From DATGKG01 sp963783145 (GTDB lineage Bacteria > Desulfobacterota > Binatia > Binatales > Binataceae), in the NCBI GenBank assembly GCA_963783145.1, contig CAWAMM010000004.1:310001-374000 (forward strand): 64,000 nt of DNA, in the 5' to 3' direction. A program made the translations under genes and the position numbers. Shown here in pieces: positions 8,926 to 16,425 of this stretch. Under the pieces are notes generated by a model. It was given only the letters and a program-made list of their open reading frames with translations. It ran no database searches and was not told the origin of the DNA. Position 1 is the first letter of the stretch; every line of letters begins with the position of its first letter.

Positions 8926-9732
8926 GTGGATTATACGGCATCCACGATTCGCCGAACAGCCCGCGTGAAAGCCTCATCCACATCATCAATACCGATTCTC
9001 ACCGCGTGGGATGAGCCGAGGCTCGCGCACGGTTTCCTTGGCCGCCTCGGTGGCGTGAGTACCGGGCCCTTCGAAAGCCTCAACCTCGGTTATTGGGTCG
9101 GCGACGATAGCGCGCATGTCGATGAGAACTGGCGCCGATTGCGCGCGGTCATCGGCGACGCGCCCATAGCGAGATGCCATCAGGTGCATGGCAATTCGGT
9201 TCGTATCGTGATCCGCGAGGACCTTGAAGTGAAGCGGGAAGGCGACGGCATGGTGACGGCAGAGCCGGGTATCTTGCTGGCGGTCGCGAGCGCGGATTGC
9301 GTGCCGATTCTGATGACGGATGCGCGCGGCGAGATCATCGGTGCGATCCATGCCGGGTGGCGCGGCATCATCGCAGGCATCGCGGTGGAAGGCGTGCGCG
9401 CGATGGAGCGCATTGGTGCGAGGTCGCATGAGATTCGCGCGGCGTTGGGTCCATCGATCGGACAGTGCTGCTTCGAGGTGGATGAGGAGCTGGCGCATCG
9501 TTTCGCGCGCGAGGTTGCGGGTTCCGATCGCCATGCGCGTCCCGGCCGACCGGGAAAATCGCACCTCGATCTGCGCGCGATCGTGACCGATCAATTGATG
9601 CGCGCGGGATTGCCCGGCGAATCGATCATTAACGTCGGCCCGTGCACCAAATGCGCCAACGACCGCTTCTTCTCGCGCCGCGCAAACGGATCCTCGGGTC
9701 TGCAACTCAGCTTCATCGGCATAGCCCGGTGA
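8926..9732 (+). CDS. pgeF: Peptidoglycan editing factor PgeF (YfiH / laccase-domain family)
   Basis: A 268-residue cytosolic protein of the family once called multicopper polyphenol oxidase. E. coli PgeF is a hydrolase that removes wrongly incorporated residues from muropeptide precursors. Conserved metal-site segments are visible: CHQVHGN (about 84), SADCVPIL (about 124) and HAGWRG (about 142), with GPSIGQCCFEV and GPCTKC later. The N-terminal 20 residues are poorly conserved in type. The GTG at 8926 or the GTG at 8965 could be the true start, and a Shine-Dalgarno-like AAGGAG just precedes the first. It is divergent from the uvrA cluster, with about 20 bases between starts. Confidence 0.88.
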   Translation: MDYTASTIRRTARVKASSTSSIPILTAWDEPRLAHGFLGRLGGVSTGPFESLNLGYWVGDDSAHVDENWRRLRAVIGDAPIARCHQVHGNSVRIVIREDLEVKREGDGMVTAEPGILLAVASADCVPILMTDARGEIIGAIHAGWRGIIAGIAVEGVRAMERIGARSHEIRAALGPSIGQCCFEVDEELAHRFAREVAGSDRHARPGRPGKSHLDLRAIVTDQLMRAGLPGESIINVGPCTKCANDRFFSRRANGSSGLQLSFIGIAR

Positions 9733-9760
9733 GATATTCTGGCCAGGCGGTCATAAAACA

Positions 9761-10063
9761 ATGAGCAGTGCGCGCATCGCGATTCCGCAAGAGAGGGTGA
9801 ACGATTTCTGTCGGCGTCATCATGTCCGCAGGCTCGCGCTGTTCGGTTCGGTCCTGCGCGACGATTTTCGTCCCGACAGCGACATCGATGTCTTGGTTGA
9901 ATTCGAACCCGGATGCACTCCCGGGCTCGATTTCTTCGGGATGGAAATCGAACTTTCGGAAATCCTGGGACGGAAAGTCGATCTCAACACCGCCGGATTT
10001 TTGAGCAAGTACTTTCGGGATCGGGTCCTCGCTGAGGCGGAGGTTCAGTATGTCGCGCCATGA
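9761..10063 (+). CDS. mntA: MntA-type nucleotidyltransferase antitoxin
   Basis: A 100-residue minimal nucleotidyltransferase. The signature GSX10DXD is exact: GS, ten residues, then DID in LFGSVLRDDFRPDSDIDVLV. In the characterised HepT/MntA system this enzyme AMPylates a Tyr of the HEPN toxin and blocks its RNase activity. The reading frame overlaps the hepT start by 14 bases, which fits coupled translation. An N-terminal helix (residues 8-25) precedes the catalytic strand, and the size is normal for the family. Activity on the toxin is inferred from the family and neighbour. Confidence 0.9.
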   Translation: MSSARIAIPQERVNDFCRRHHVRRLALFGSVLRDDFRPDSDIDVLVEFEPGCTPGLDFFGMEIELSEILGRKVDLNTAGFLSKYFRDRVLAEAEVQYVAP

Positions 10064-10385
10064 GAGCGCGGTGCGACTCCGTCACATGCTTGATCATGCC
10101 CGCGAGGCACTAACGCTGATCGCCGGGAAAACGCGCTCGGATCTCGACACCGATCGCAAGCTGAATCTCGCTCTCGTCAGGCTCCTCGAGATAGTTGGCG
10201 AGGCTGCGAGCAGGACGAGCAAAGAAGACCGCGAGGCGTACCCTGAAATACCGTGGCCAAAGATCATCGGACTTCGAAACCGATTGATACACGGTTACGA
10301 TCTCGTAGATTTCGATGTGCTCTGGCAAATTCTCAATCACGATCTTCCTCCGCTGATTGCCAAGCTCGAAGAGATCCTGCGGTGA
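10050..10385 (+). CDS. hepT: HepT-type HEPN toxin RNase (DUF86)
   Basis: A 111-residue all-helical HEPN protein. The catalytic and modification motif RX4HXY is intact: R-NRLI-H-G-Y in GLRNRLIHGYD (about 76-84). In known systems the R and H cut RNA, and the Tyr is AMPylated by MntA to silence the toxin. The ORF starts within mntA and its stop overlaps a possible small downstream gene (GTGA). This module lies between pgeF and an oxidoreductase gene that have no obvious link to it, as expected of a mobile defence or stress module. Confidence 0.9.
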   Translation: MSRHESAVRLRHMLDHAREALTLIAGKTRSDLDTDRKLNLALVRLLEIVGEAASRTSKEDREAYPEIPWPKIIGLRNRLIHGYDLVDFDVLWQILNHDLPPLIAKLEEILR

Positions 10386-10552
10386 AAAAGAAACCGACCA
10401 AAACGAAACCCGGCGACGTGATGCGCAAGGTGCGCAAGCCGGTGCCGCCGCCCTCGCGCGTCGAGGAAGATCTCAGGCGCTACCATCGCGAGCGCGAACG
10501 CGAGCGGCTTCGTCGCGAACGAGCGGAAGCCGAGAACAACAACAAATCCTGA
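10382..10552 (+). CDS. Short highly basic protein between hepT and an oxidoreductase
   Basis: A possible 56-residue product starting from a GTG that overlaps the hepT stop and ending where the next ATG begins (TGATG). It is almost entirely charged: a Lys/Thr/Pro-rich start (VKKKPTKTKPGD), then a helix dense in Arg and Glu (RRYHRERERERLRRERAEAE). There is no recognised family. Overlaps on both sides favour real translation. The low complexity means it could also be a chance open frame in GC-rich DNA. Confidence 0.45.
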   Translation: MKKKPTKTKPGDVMRKVRKPVPPPSRVEEDLRRYHRERERERLRRERAEAENNNKS

Positions 10553-11655
10553 TGGCTGTGCCCTTGAAAGGACAAATCAACATTGGGCTGATTGGCGCCG
10601 GTTTCATCGGCCAGGTTCATTCGAAGATGTTGCGGCTGATCGCCGACCGCACCGCCGGTGGAGTCCGCGTCGAATGCGTCTACGACCACTCGCGCGCCGC
10701 GGCGGAAAAGCTCGCCGAGCGATGGCCGGGCGCGAAGTCGGTTGCCTCGCTTCACGAACTCGTCGATGACCCCACTATCAACGCTGTCTTTATCTGCACC
10801 CCGACCGCGACGCATCGTGAGATGTGCAGCGCAGCCGCGCAAGCCGGGAAGCACGTCTTCTGCGAGAAGCCGCTTGCGATGAATTCGGCCGATGCCGTGG
10901 AAATGCAAGCCGCGATTGGTCGTGCGGGCGGCGTCGGGCAAGTCGGCCTGGTGATGCGCTTCTCGGCCATTTATACGGTGGCCGGCGCGCTGGCGAACGA
11001 TCCGGCGGCCGGCAGGATCCTCGCGATCACGATGCGCGATGATCAGCAGTTCCCGATCCGCGGCGCCCATCCGAGCCTATGGCGCAACGATCCGTTGCTC
11101 ACTGCCGGTGGCGCATTGGCCGAACATAGCGTGCACGATATCGATATGTTCACCTGGCTGTTCGGTCCCATTGCGAGACTCCACTGCGTAACCCGTAATC
11201 TGAATGGCGCATCGGGGATCGAGGATGTCGGCCTGATACAGTTCGAATTCGCGCGCGGCTTTCATGGCCAGCTCACCTCGATATGGCACAACCTGTCGCA
11301 ACGTCCGTCGAATCGGCGCATGGAAATCCTGTGCGAGAACCTGATGATCGCAGTCGATGACGATGTTGGGGAATCCATTCACCTGGAGCGAACGGACGGG
11401 TCTGCCCAGCGGATTGAGAAAGCCGAACTGATGATGCGCTTCGAGGAAATCATTCTGAAGGAGCGTCCTTACCTCGCTCCGCTGCGCGATATCCTGGGAC
11501 TCCCATATGCGCTGGAGGACGCGGCCTTCCTCGCGGCGCTGCGCGGCGAGACGACTCCAGATCCATCGTTCGAGGCCGGGATTGCGGTCCAACGGATCGT
11601 CGAAACGGCGTACGAATCGGCGCGGAGGAAGATGGCGCGCGAAGTCAACAATTAG
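10552..11655 (+). CDS. Gfo/Idh/MocA-family oxidoreductase
   Basis: A 367-residue NAD(P)-dependent sugar or polyol dehydrogenase type protein. The Rossmann fold opens with IGLIGAGFIGQVH (about 10-22), and the family lysine is in FCEKPLAM (about 101). A GFO/IDH C-terminal alpha/beta domain follows. The ATG at 10552 is chosen because it immediately precedes the Rossmann fold, although the same frame is open further upstream inside hepT. The substrate cannot be told. Relatives act on inositol, glucose or sugar nucleotides. No pathway genes adjoin it. Confidence 0.92.
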   Translation: MAVPLKGQINIGLIGAGFIGQVHSKMLRLIADRTAGGVRVECVYDHSRAAAEKLAERWPGAKSVASLHELVDDPTINAVFICTPTATHREMCSAAAQAGKHVFCEKPLAMNSADAVEMQAAIGRAGGVGQVGLVMRFSAIYTVAGALANDPAAGRILAITMRDDQQFPIRGAHPSLWRNDPLLTAGGALAEHSVHDIDMFTWLFGPIARLHCVTRNLNGASGIEDVGLIQFEFARGFHGQLTSIWHNLSQRPSNRRMEILCENLMIAVDDDVGESIHLERTDGSAQRIEKAELMMRFEEIILKERPYLAPLRDILGLPYALEDAAFLAALRGETTPDPSFEAGIAVQRIVETAYESARRKMAREVNN

Positions 11656-11796
11656 CGACCTCGCCATCGACTTCGACGCTCTCCACACCGGCCCGAATTC
11701 CAGCTAACCTTATGCTTGTAAGGTTGCTCGCTCCTGCGCCTCCCCACGCGGCGAAATCATTCACTTATCGTAAAAGATGGAGACCTGACGCTCCCC

Positions 11797-12906
11797 ATGA
11801 TCGATTTTGAATTGTCCGAAGAACAACACATGATTCGCGACACCGTCGGCGCGTTCGCTATCGAACAGATGCGCCCCGCCGCGCGCGAGGCCGACGAGGA
11901 CGGCAAGGTCCCCGCCGACCTCATCGGGAAGCTATGGGAACTCGGAGTGGTGCAGAGCGCGATTCCGGAGAAGTTCGGCGGCGCGGGCGACACGCGCTCG
12001 GCCGTCACCGGCGCGGTCATCGCCGAGGAACTCGGTTACGGCGATATGGCGATTGCGACGCATGCGCTGGCGCCGCGGCTGTTCGCATTTCCGATTCTCG
12101 AGGCCGGCACCGAGGAGCAACGCGAGCGCTACCTGAAGCAATTTGCCGCGCCCAAATTCGTCCCGGCGACGGCGGCGCTGATTGAGCCGCGTTTTGATTT
12201 CGACACCACGATGCTCGCCACCTCGGTTCGTCGCGAGGGAGCGGGACTGGTGCTTACCGGGAGCAAATGCTTCGTGCCGCTCGCGGCGGATGCGGATTCG
12301 CTCCTCGTTTATGCGTCGTCGGATCCGAATGCCGGATACAAAGGCGTCGAGGGTTTCATCGTTCCGCGCAGTGCTCCCGGTCTGACGATCTCGGAGCGCG
12401 AGAAAAACATGGGCTTCAAGGCGCTTGCGACCTATGGTCTCGAATTCAAGGATTGCAAAATCGGTCCCGAGGCGCGGCTCGGTGGCGAGGGTGGTATCAA
12501 CTTCTCGCGCATCATGAGCGAGACGCGGGTCGCGCTCGCGGCGATGGCGGTCGGGATGGCGCGCGCGGCTTATGACTATGCGCGTGAGTACGCGAAGGAG
12601 CGGCGCGCATTCGGCGCCGCCATCGCGCAGAAGCAGGCGATCGCGTTTATGCTCGCCGAGATGGCGATCGAGGTCGATGCCTCGCGCCTGCTGGTATGGG
12701 AAGCGGCGTGGGAACTCGATCGCGGCGAGGATGCGCTCGCATCGAGCTACCTGGCGAAGAACTATGTCGCCAACAGCGTGCTGAAGATCACTGACAACGC
12801 GGTGCAGGTGCTGGGCGGTCACGGCTACATCCGTGAGCATCCGGTCGAACTGTGGCTGCGCAATGCGCGCGGTTTGGCGGCCCTCGAGGGTATCGCAACG
12901 GTCTAA
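11797..12906 (+). CDS. Acyl-CoA dehydrogenase family protein, short C-terminus
   Basis: A 369-residue flavoprotein that would oxidise an acyl-CoA to the enoyl form and pass electrons to ETF. It starts MIDFELSEEQHMIRD, and the fold is complete through the C-terminal four-helix bundle (SETRVALAAMAVGMARAAYDYA; QVLGGHGYIREHPVE). It ends LAALEGIATV just after the position of the usual catalytic Glu. The common EGT-x2-IQR-x3-IAR tail is missing, and the usual ADPG-type loop before the flavin reads IEPRFDFD. It may act on an unusual substrate or pair with its neighbour as a heteromer. A second dehydrogenase starts 30 bases downstream, surely in the same operon. Confidence 0.92.
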   Translation: MIDFELSEEQHMIRDTVGAFAIEQMRPAAREADEDGKVPADLIGKLWELGVVQSAIPEKFGGAGDTRSAVTGAVIAEELGYGDMAIATHALAPRLFAFPILEAGTEEQRERYLKQFAAPKFVPATAALIEPRFDFDTTMLATSVRREGAGLVLTGSKCFVPLAADADSLLVYASSDPNAGYKGVEGFIVPRSAPGLTISEREKNMGFKALATYGLEFKDCKIGPEARLGGEGGINFSRIMSETRVALAAMAVGMARAAYDYAREYAKERRAFGAAIAQKQAIAFMLAEMAIEVDASRLLVWEAAWELDRGEDALASSYLAKNYVANSVLKITDNAVQVLGGHGYIREHPVELWLRNARGLAALEGIATV

Positions 12907-12936
12907 CTTTCCATCACCGACGCAGGAGCATCAAAC

Positions 12937-14175
12937 ATGATCGATTTTGAAATCGAACCGTCAGTCGCCAAGCGCGTGAAAATGTTTCATATGGTCGCCA
13001 ATGGGGTGATGCGTCCCATCTCGCGCGAATATGACGAGAAGGAGCACGAGGAGCCCGAGCAGTATTTCCAGACCATGTGGGCCGCCAACGCGATGGCCGA
13101 GTCGTCATTGGATGTCGCGAAGAAGAAGGAACCAAAAGAAGGCGAGGAAAAGGCCCCCGCGCGCAGCCCGATGCGCAACCTCTATACGGTCATCACCACC
13201 GAGGAGTTGTGTTGGGGTGACGCCGGCCTGTTTCTCGCCACGCCCAATGCGGGCCTCGGCGGCGCGGCGGTGATGGCGGCGGGAACGCCGGAACAGAAAG
13301 AGCGCTTCCTGTCGCGCTTTCGTAGCGGCGCGCCAAAGTGGGGCGCGATGGCAATCACCGAGCCGGGCTTCGGTTCCGATTCATCGCAAGTCACGACGAC
13401 CGCCACCCGCGAGGGCGATGACTACGTGCTGAACGGCACCAAGATTTTCTGCACCGGTGGCGACCGCGCCGCGAAGTCGGAAGGCTTCATCGTGGTATGG
13501 GCCACCGTCGACAAGAGCGCGGGACGTCCCGGCATCAAGCCGTTCGTCGTCGAGCATGGCACGCCGGGGATGACGGTGGTGCGAGTTGAGAACAAGCTCG
13601 GCATCCGCGCGTCCGATACCGCCGCGATCGTGTTCGACAACTGCCACATACCCAAGGACCATTTGTTGGGAAGTCCTGAAGTCCGCAAGGAAGGCGGCTT
13701 CAAAGATGTGATGGCGACCTTCGATGCGACCCGGCCGATCGTCGCCGCGATGGCGATTGGCGTCGGGCGCGCGGCGCTCGACTTCGTGCGCGACTTTCTC
13801 AAGCAGGAAAATATTCCGGTGCGCTATGGGATCTCGCCGCGGCGCTTGACCGCGCTCGAGCGCGACTTCATGGAGATGGAAGTGCAGCTTAAGGCGGCGC
13901 GGCTTTTGACCTGGCGCGCCGCGTGGATGATGGACGTTGGCAAGCACAACAACCTCGAGGCCTCGATGGCGAAGGCGAAGGCCGGCCTCGCGGTGACGCT
14001 GATTACGCAGAAGGCGGTCGAGCTGCTCGGGCCGTTGGGATATTCGCGTCAGTACCTGCTCGAGAAGTGGATGCGCGATGCAAAGATCAACGACATCTTC
14101 GAGGGGACGCAGCAGATCAATTTGCTGATCGTCGCCCGCCGCATCCTGGGGTATAGCAGCAAGGAGTTGAATTGA
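12937..14175 (+). CDS. Acyl-CoA dehydrogenase family protein
   Basis: A 412-residue acyl-CoA dehydrogenase. Flavin and substrate segments are canonical: AITEPGFGSDSSQV (about 135-148), VLNGTKIFCTGG, GVGRAALDFVRDFL and QKAVELLGPLGYSRQ. The C-terminus has the active-site type motif FEGTQQINLLIVARRILG, with the Glu in place. An extra acidic and basic insert near residues 55-75 (KKKEPKEGEEKAP) is unusual for the family. GGAG precedes the ATG by about nine bases. With the upstream paralogue, which lacks this tail, it may form a heteromeric enzyme. Substrate is unknown. Confidence 0.93.
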   Translation: MIDFEIEPSVAKRVKMFHMVANGVMRPISREYDEKEHEEPEQYFQTMWAANAMAESSLDVAKKKEPKEGEEKAPARSPMRNLYTVITTEELCWGDAGLFLATPNAGLGGAAVMAAGTPEQKERFLSRFRSGAPKWGAMAITEPGFGSDSSQVTTTATREGDDYVLNGTKIFCTGGDRAAKSEGFIVVWATVDKSAGRPGIKPFVVEHGTPGMTVVRVENKLGIRASDTAAIVFDNCHIPKDHLLGSPEVRKEGGFKDVMATFDATRPIVAAMAIGVGRAALDFVRDFLKQENIPVRYGISPRRLTALERDFMEMEVQLKAARLLTWRAAWMMDVGKHNNLEASMAKAKAGLAVTLITQKAVELLGPLGYSRQYLLEKWMRDAKINDIFEGTQQINLLIVARRILGYSSKELN

Positions 14176-14198
14176 CCTTTCGACATCGTCGAAAGGTC
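14174..14198. terminator. Hairpin at the end of the tandem acyl-CoA dehydrogenase operon
   Basis: GACCTTTCGAC (14174-14184) and GTCGAAAGGTC (14188-14198) make a perfect 11-bp stem with a 3-base loop. It begins inside the stop codon of the upstream gene. There is no following T run, so it would act as an RNA 3'-end stabiliser or a factor-dependent terminator rather than a classical intrinsic one. Confidence 0.45.
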
Positions 14199-14570
14199 AT
14201 CCTGCGCGCTGCGCCTCGGAGGGCAACGTCATCGAGCTCCAAACATTGGAGCGGGTAGGCGGGGTTCGCGGGCAGTCAGAGTGTGCTATCATGATGATGC
14301 GGCACCCCTTGGAGGGTGCCGTAGTCGTTTTGGGGAGCCTCGCACGAGATGCGAAATTACCAAACGAAGCCACCAAGTACCTGAAAATAAAGGATTTCCG
14401 ATTTTGGCTCTTCATCTAAATTCATGACATTTACCGCATTAGAGGCAGAGAAACCGGGCAACAGATGCTTCGATCGGACCTGCCGAAAGTGCAAAAACAA
14501 ACCCACTAATGAACTTATCGACGTATTGTCGGTAAGGTCGATGGGCCGCTCGGGCTGGGGCCATCACCAA
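14199..14570. other. Intergenic region without a supported gene
   Basis: No convincing coding frame was found here. One further hairpin is visible: GGCACCC and GGGTGCC around 14302-14320, followed within a few bases by GTTTT, which resembles an intrinsic terminator on the plus strand. Short open frames in the region have no family features and ordinary chance composition. It lies between the dehydrogenase operon and a gene on the opposite strand that ends at 14631. Confidence 0.5.
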
Positions 14571-14602
14571 ACAAAAGCCGATGAAGCTATGCTTCACCGG
14601 CT
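14571..14602 (-). terminator. Intrinsic terminator for the minus-strand secreted protein gene
   Basis: Read on the minus strand, AGCCGGTGAAGC, loop ATA, GCTTCATCGGCT forms a 12-bp stem with a single mismatch. It is followed directly by TTTTGTTTGG. It lies about 30 bases after the stop of the gene at 14631-15209. The geometry is that of a classical rho-independent terminator. Confidence 0.75.
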
Positions 14603-14630
14603 CTGATGCGATCCTGGTTTCGTCAGCGAT

Positions 14631-15209
14631 CTAGTAGAACCACGCGTTCTTGTCCCATCGGAACAGCTCGGTGGTGGCGGTGTCGTCGGTGACCTTCGGC
14701 GTGGCGTGCTTCGCCTCATCGGGGGTCTTGCCGACGATGTAATACTTGAACTCGTCGTACTTGACCTTGCCGATCGAGTAGCCGTCGGTCGACTGATGGC
14801 ATTCGCACTGCTGGACTGGGCTGTACCCGGTGTAGGTGCCGGTTTCCCATCCATCCTTCATTTGCCATGCGATGTGACTCTGGTTGTTCACCTCGCGATC
14901 ATGAAGCTTGCGCTCCCAGTCCTTGCAGAAGGAGGGAAACAGCGCGGCCGCTTTTTTGAATTCCTTATCGCGCAGCAGGCGCATCGGATTGACCTTCTGC
15001 AGCGCCGCCTTGACCTTGGTGCGGAGAGTTTTCGTAGCGGCTGGAGAGGGCTGCGCATCGGGAACCGTAAACGAGACGTTTGCGGGTTTGGCACCATCGC
15101 TGGTTTGCTCCGCGCTAAGCGCGGGCCGGGAGGCCAGAGCGATGACTAATGCAGTGATCGAGATTAATCCGAATGATTTGCCAATAGTTCCGATTTTGAT
15201 CCCCATCAT
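14631..15209 (-). CDS. Secreted protein of unknown function
   Basis: A 192-residue exported protein with no recognised domain. It starts MMGIKIGTIGKSFG with a hydrophobic signal (LISITALVIALASRP, cleavage near ALSA). Two tandem ATG codons could both serve as start. A low-complexity Thr/Pro/Ala stretch follows. The rest is a compact region rich in Trp, Tyr, Lys and Asp, with CKDWERKLHD, a CECH pair (about 135) and ending WDKNAWFY. Three Cys and one His could form a disulfide or metal site. It is transcribed towards a good intrinsic terminator. A periplasmic location is inferred from the signal peptide alone. Confidence 0.75.
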   Translation of the reverse strand: MMGIKIGTIGKSFGLISITALVIALASRPALSAEQTSDGAKPANVSFTVPDAQPSPAATKTLRTKVKAALQKVNPMRLLRDKEFKKAAALFPSFCKDWERKLHDREVNNQSHIAWQMKDGWETGTYTGYSPVQQCECHQSTDGYSIGKVKYDEFKYYIVGKTPDEAKHATPKVTDDTATTELFRWDKNAWFY

Positions 15210-15224
15210 GGCCGCGAATTATAT

Positions 15225-15325
15225 CACCGGATTTTCCGGTGTTAAGACCTGCGATGCGTCATTTTTGGCGTCAAAGCGACGCATCGGAGTGACGCGGCGG
15301 CGGCCCCATGATGGACCGCCGCCGC
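15225..15325. terminator. Cluster of three hairpins downstream of the first OmpA-like gene
   Basis: Three stems lie in 100 bases: CACCGGA/TCCGGTG (15225-15241, loop TTT), CGATGCGTC/GACGCATCG (15252-15286, 17-base loop containing five T) and a perfect 10-bp GCGGCGGCGG/CCGCCGCCGC (15294-15325). They sit between the end of the OmpA-like gene at 15340 and the start of the secreted-protein gene at 15209, both on the minus strand. The GC hairpin probably ends the upstream transcript. The others may be leader structures of the downstream gene. Confidence 0.45.
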
Positions 15326-15339
15326 TCACACGGAAGCGC

Positions 15340-16059
15340 TTACTCGGTCGGCACCAATTCGACGCGCCGATTTTGTGCGCGACCTTCGTCGGTGTCATTC
15401 GAGGCGACGAAGTCGGTCTTGCCGAAACCACGCGGAATCAATCGTGAGGCCGCGATGCCGTGGTCTTCGAGATACTGAGCCACGGCGTCGGCGCGGCGCT
15501 GGGATAGCTTAAGGTTGTATTCCGCGCTGCCGATCGCATCGCAATATCCATCGACGTAAATGTTCACGTCCGGATGTGCTTTGAGGATCTCGACGGCCTC
15601 GTCGAGGATCGCTGCGTCGCCGGGACGAACCTTCGATTTATTGAAATCGAAATGCACGCCTCGCAGCACCAGCTTCTCATGCTTGACCGGCGCCGGGGCC
15701 GGAGGCGGAAGCGGCGTTGGCGCTACTGCGACCACTGGTGGCGGTGGCGGAGGCGGAATCAGCGGATCGCAGATCTCGTGACCCACCACAGCGCCGATAA
15801 TTCCGCCGATCACAGCACCACCCGCAGTGGGAGCGGCTATTTGGTCGGTATTCGGATGAGAATTGTTTCCAAATGCGATTCCAAGTCCGGCGCCGGCTCC
15901 AGCCGCGGTGCCTACCACACCGCCGGCGAGGCCGCACATGCCCCATTGTCGCGGCGGCGGCGCTTGGGTGGAGCATCCTGAGATGGCGGCGCTGACGCCA
16001 AACGCCAGACAGGCAACGAGATTGAAGTTTCGGATCGATCGAGGCGGTCGAAGTTTCAT
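15340..16059 (-). CDS. OmpA/Pal-family lipoprotein with glycine-zipper domain
   Basis: A 239-residue envelope protein. The N-terminus has a signal with lipobox-like AISGC (Cys about 29). A glycine zipper (GGVVGTAAGAGAGLGIAFG, GGAVIGGIIGAVVG) that may insert in a membrane follows, then a proline linker, then an OmpA C-terminal domain (about 125-239) that binds peptidoglycan. Typical motifs are HFDFNKSKVRPGDAAILDE, DGYCDAIGSAEYNLKLSQRR and GFGKTDFVASNDTDEGRAQN. It is the downstream member of a tandem pair with the gene at 16426-17133, and the OmpA domains are nearly identical. It probably tethers the outer membrane to the wall. Confidence 0.9.
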   Translation of the reverse strand: MKLRPPRSIRNFNLVACLAFGVSAAISGCSTQAPPPRQWGMCGLAGGVVGTAAGAGAGLGIAFGNNSHPNTDQIAAPTAGGAVIGGIIGAVVGHEICDPLIPPPPPPPVVAVAPTPLPPPAPAPVKHEKLVLRGVHFDFNKSKVRPGDAAILDEAVEILKAHPDVNIYVDGYCDAIGSAEYNLKLSQRRADAVAQYLEDHGIAASRLIPRGFGKTDFVASNDTDEGRAQNRRVELVPTE

Positions 16060-16301
16060 TGAATCGCTGTTTCCTCCGGATTTGTTAGAGAAATTTTCAA
16101 TCGGTCAGCTCCGCTTAGAAAAATGGCCCGACAAATACCTTCTTCGGGTCCAACCGCTGGACGAAGGTCTGACTGTCGCGCCGCAAGCTTACTCCGGGGG
16201 ACTTTTATCGGAAGGCCTTTCGGTTAAGGCGGCATTATTAATTAAATAAAAATTGCGCCGTAGCCTCGATGGAACCGCTGGCGCTGCCGACATCGAGGAA
16301 G

Positions 16302-16336
16302 AAAAAAAGGGGCCATGACCATTCGGCCACAGCCCC
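16302..16336 (-). terminator. Intrinsic terminator downstream of the second OmpA-like gene
   Basis: On the minus strand a 12-bp stem (GGGGCTGTGGCC with GGTCATGGCCCC, three G-U pairs) with loop GAAT is followed by seven consecutive T. The G-U pairs form only on this strand, which fixes the direction. A second perfect 10-bp hairpin (GCAGCGGTCC/GGACCGCTGC) lies at 16377-16401, between this and the gene end at 16426. Confidence 0.8.
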
Positions 16337-16425
16337 TGTAAATCAGGTGCGTGAGTTTTGCGGGAAACTCCGCGAGGCAGCGGTCCGCGATGGACCGCTG
16401 CCTGCCGCGGGAAACGCTTTCCAAA

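Noticed and set aside
14424..14606. A 60-codon frame (MTFTALEAEKPGNR...) in the spacer after the dehydrogenases
   Set aside because: It has Cys-rich, disordered text, no ribosome binding site, and its 3' end runs through the intrinsic terminator of the gene on the other strand.
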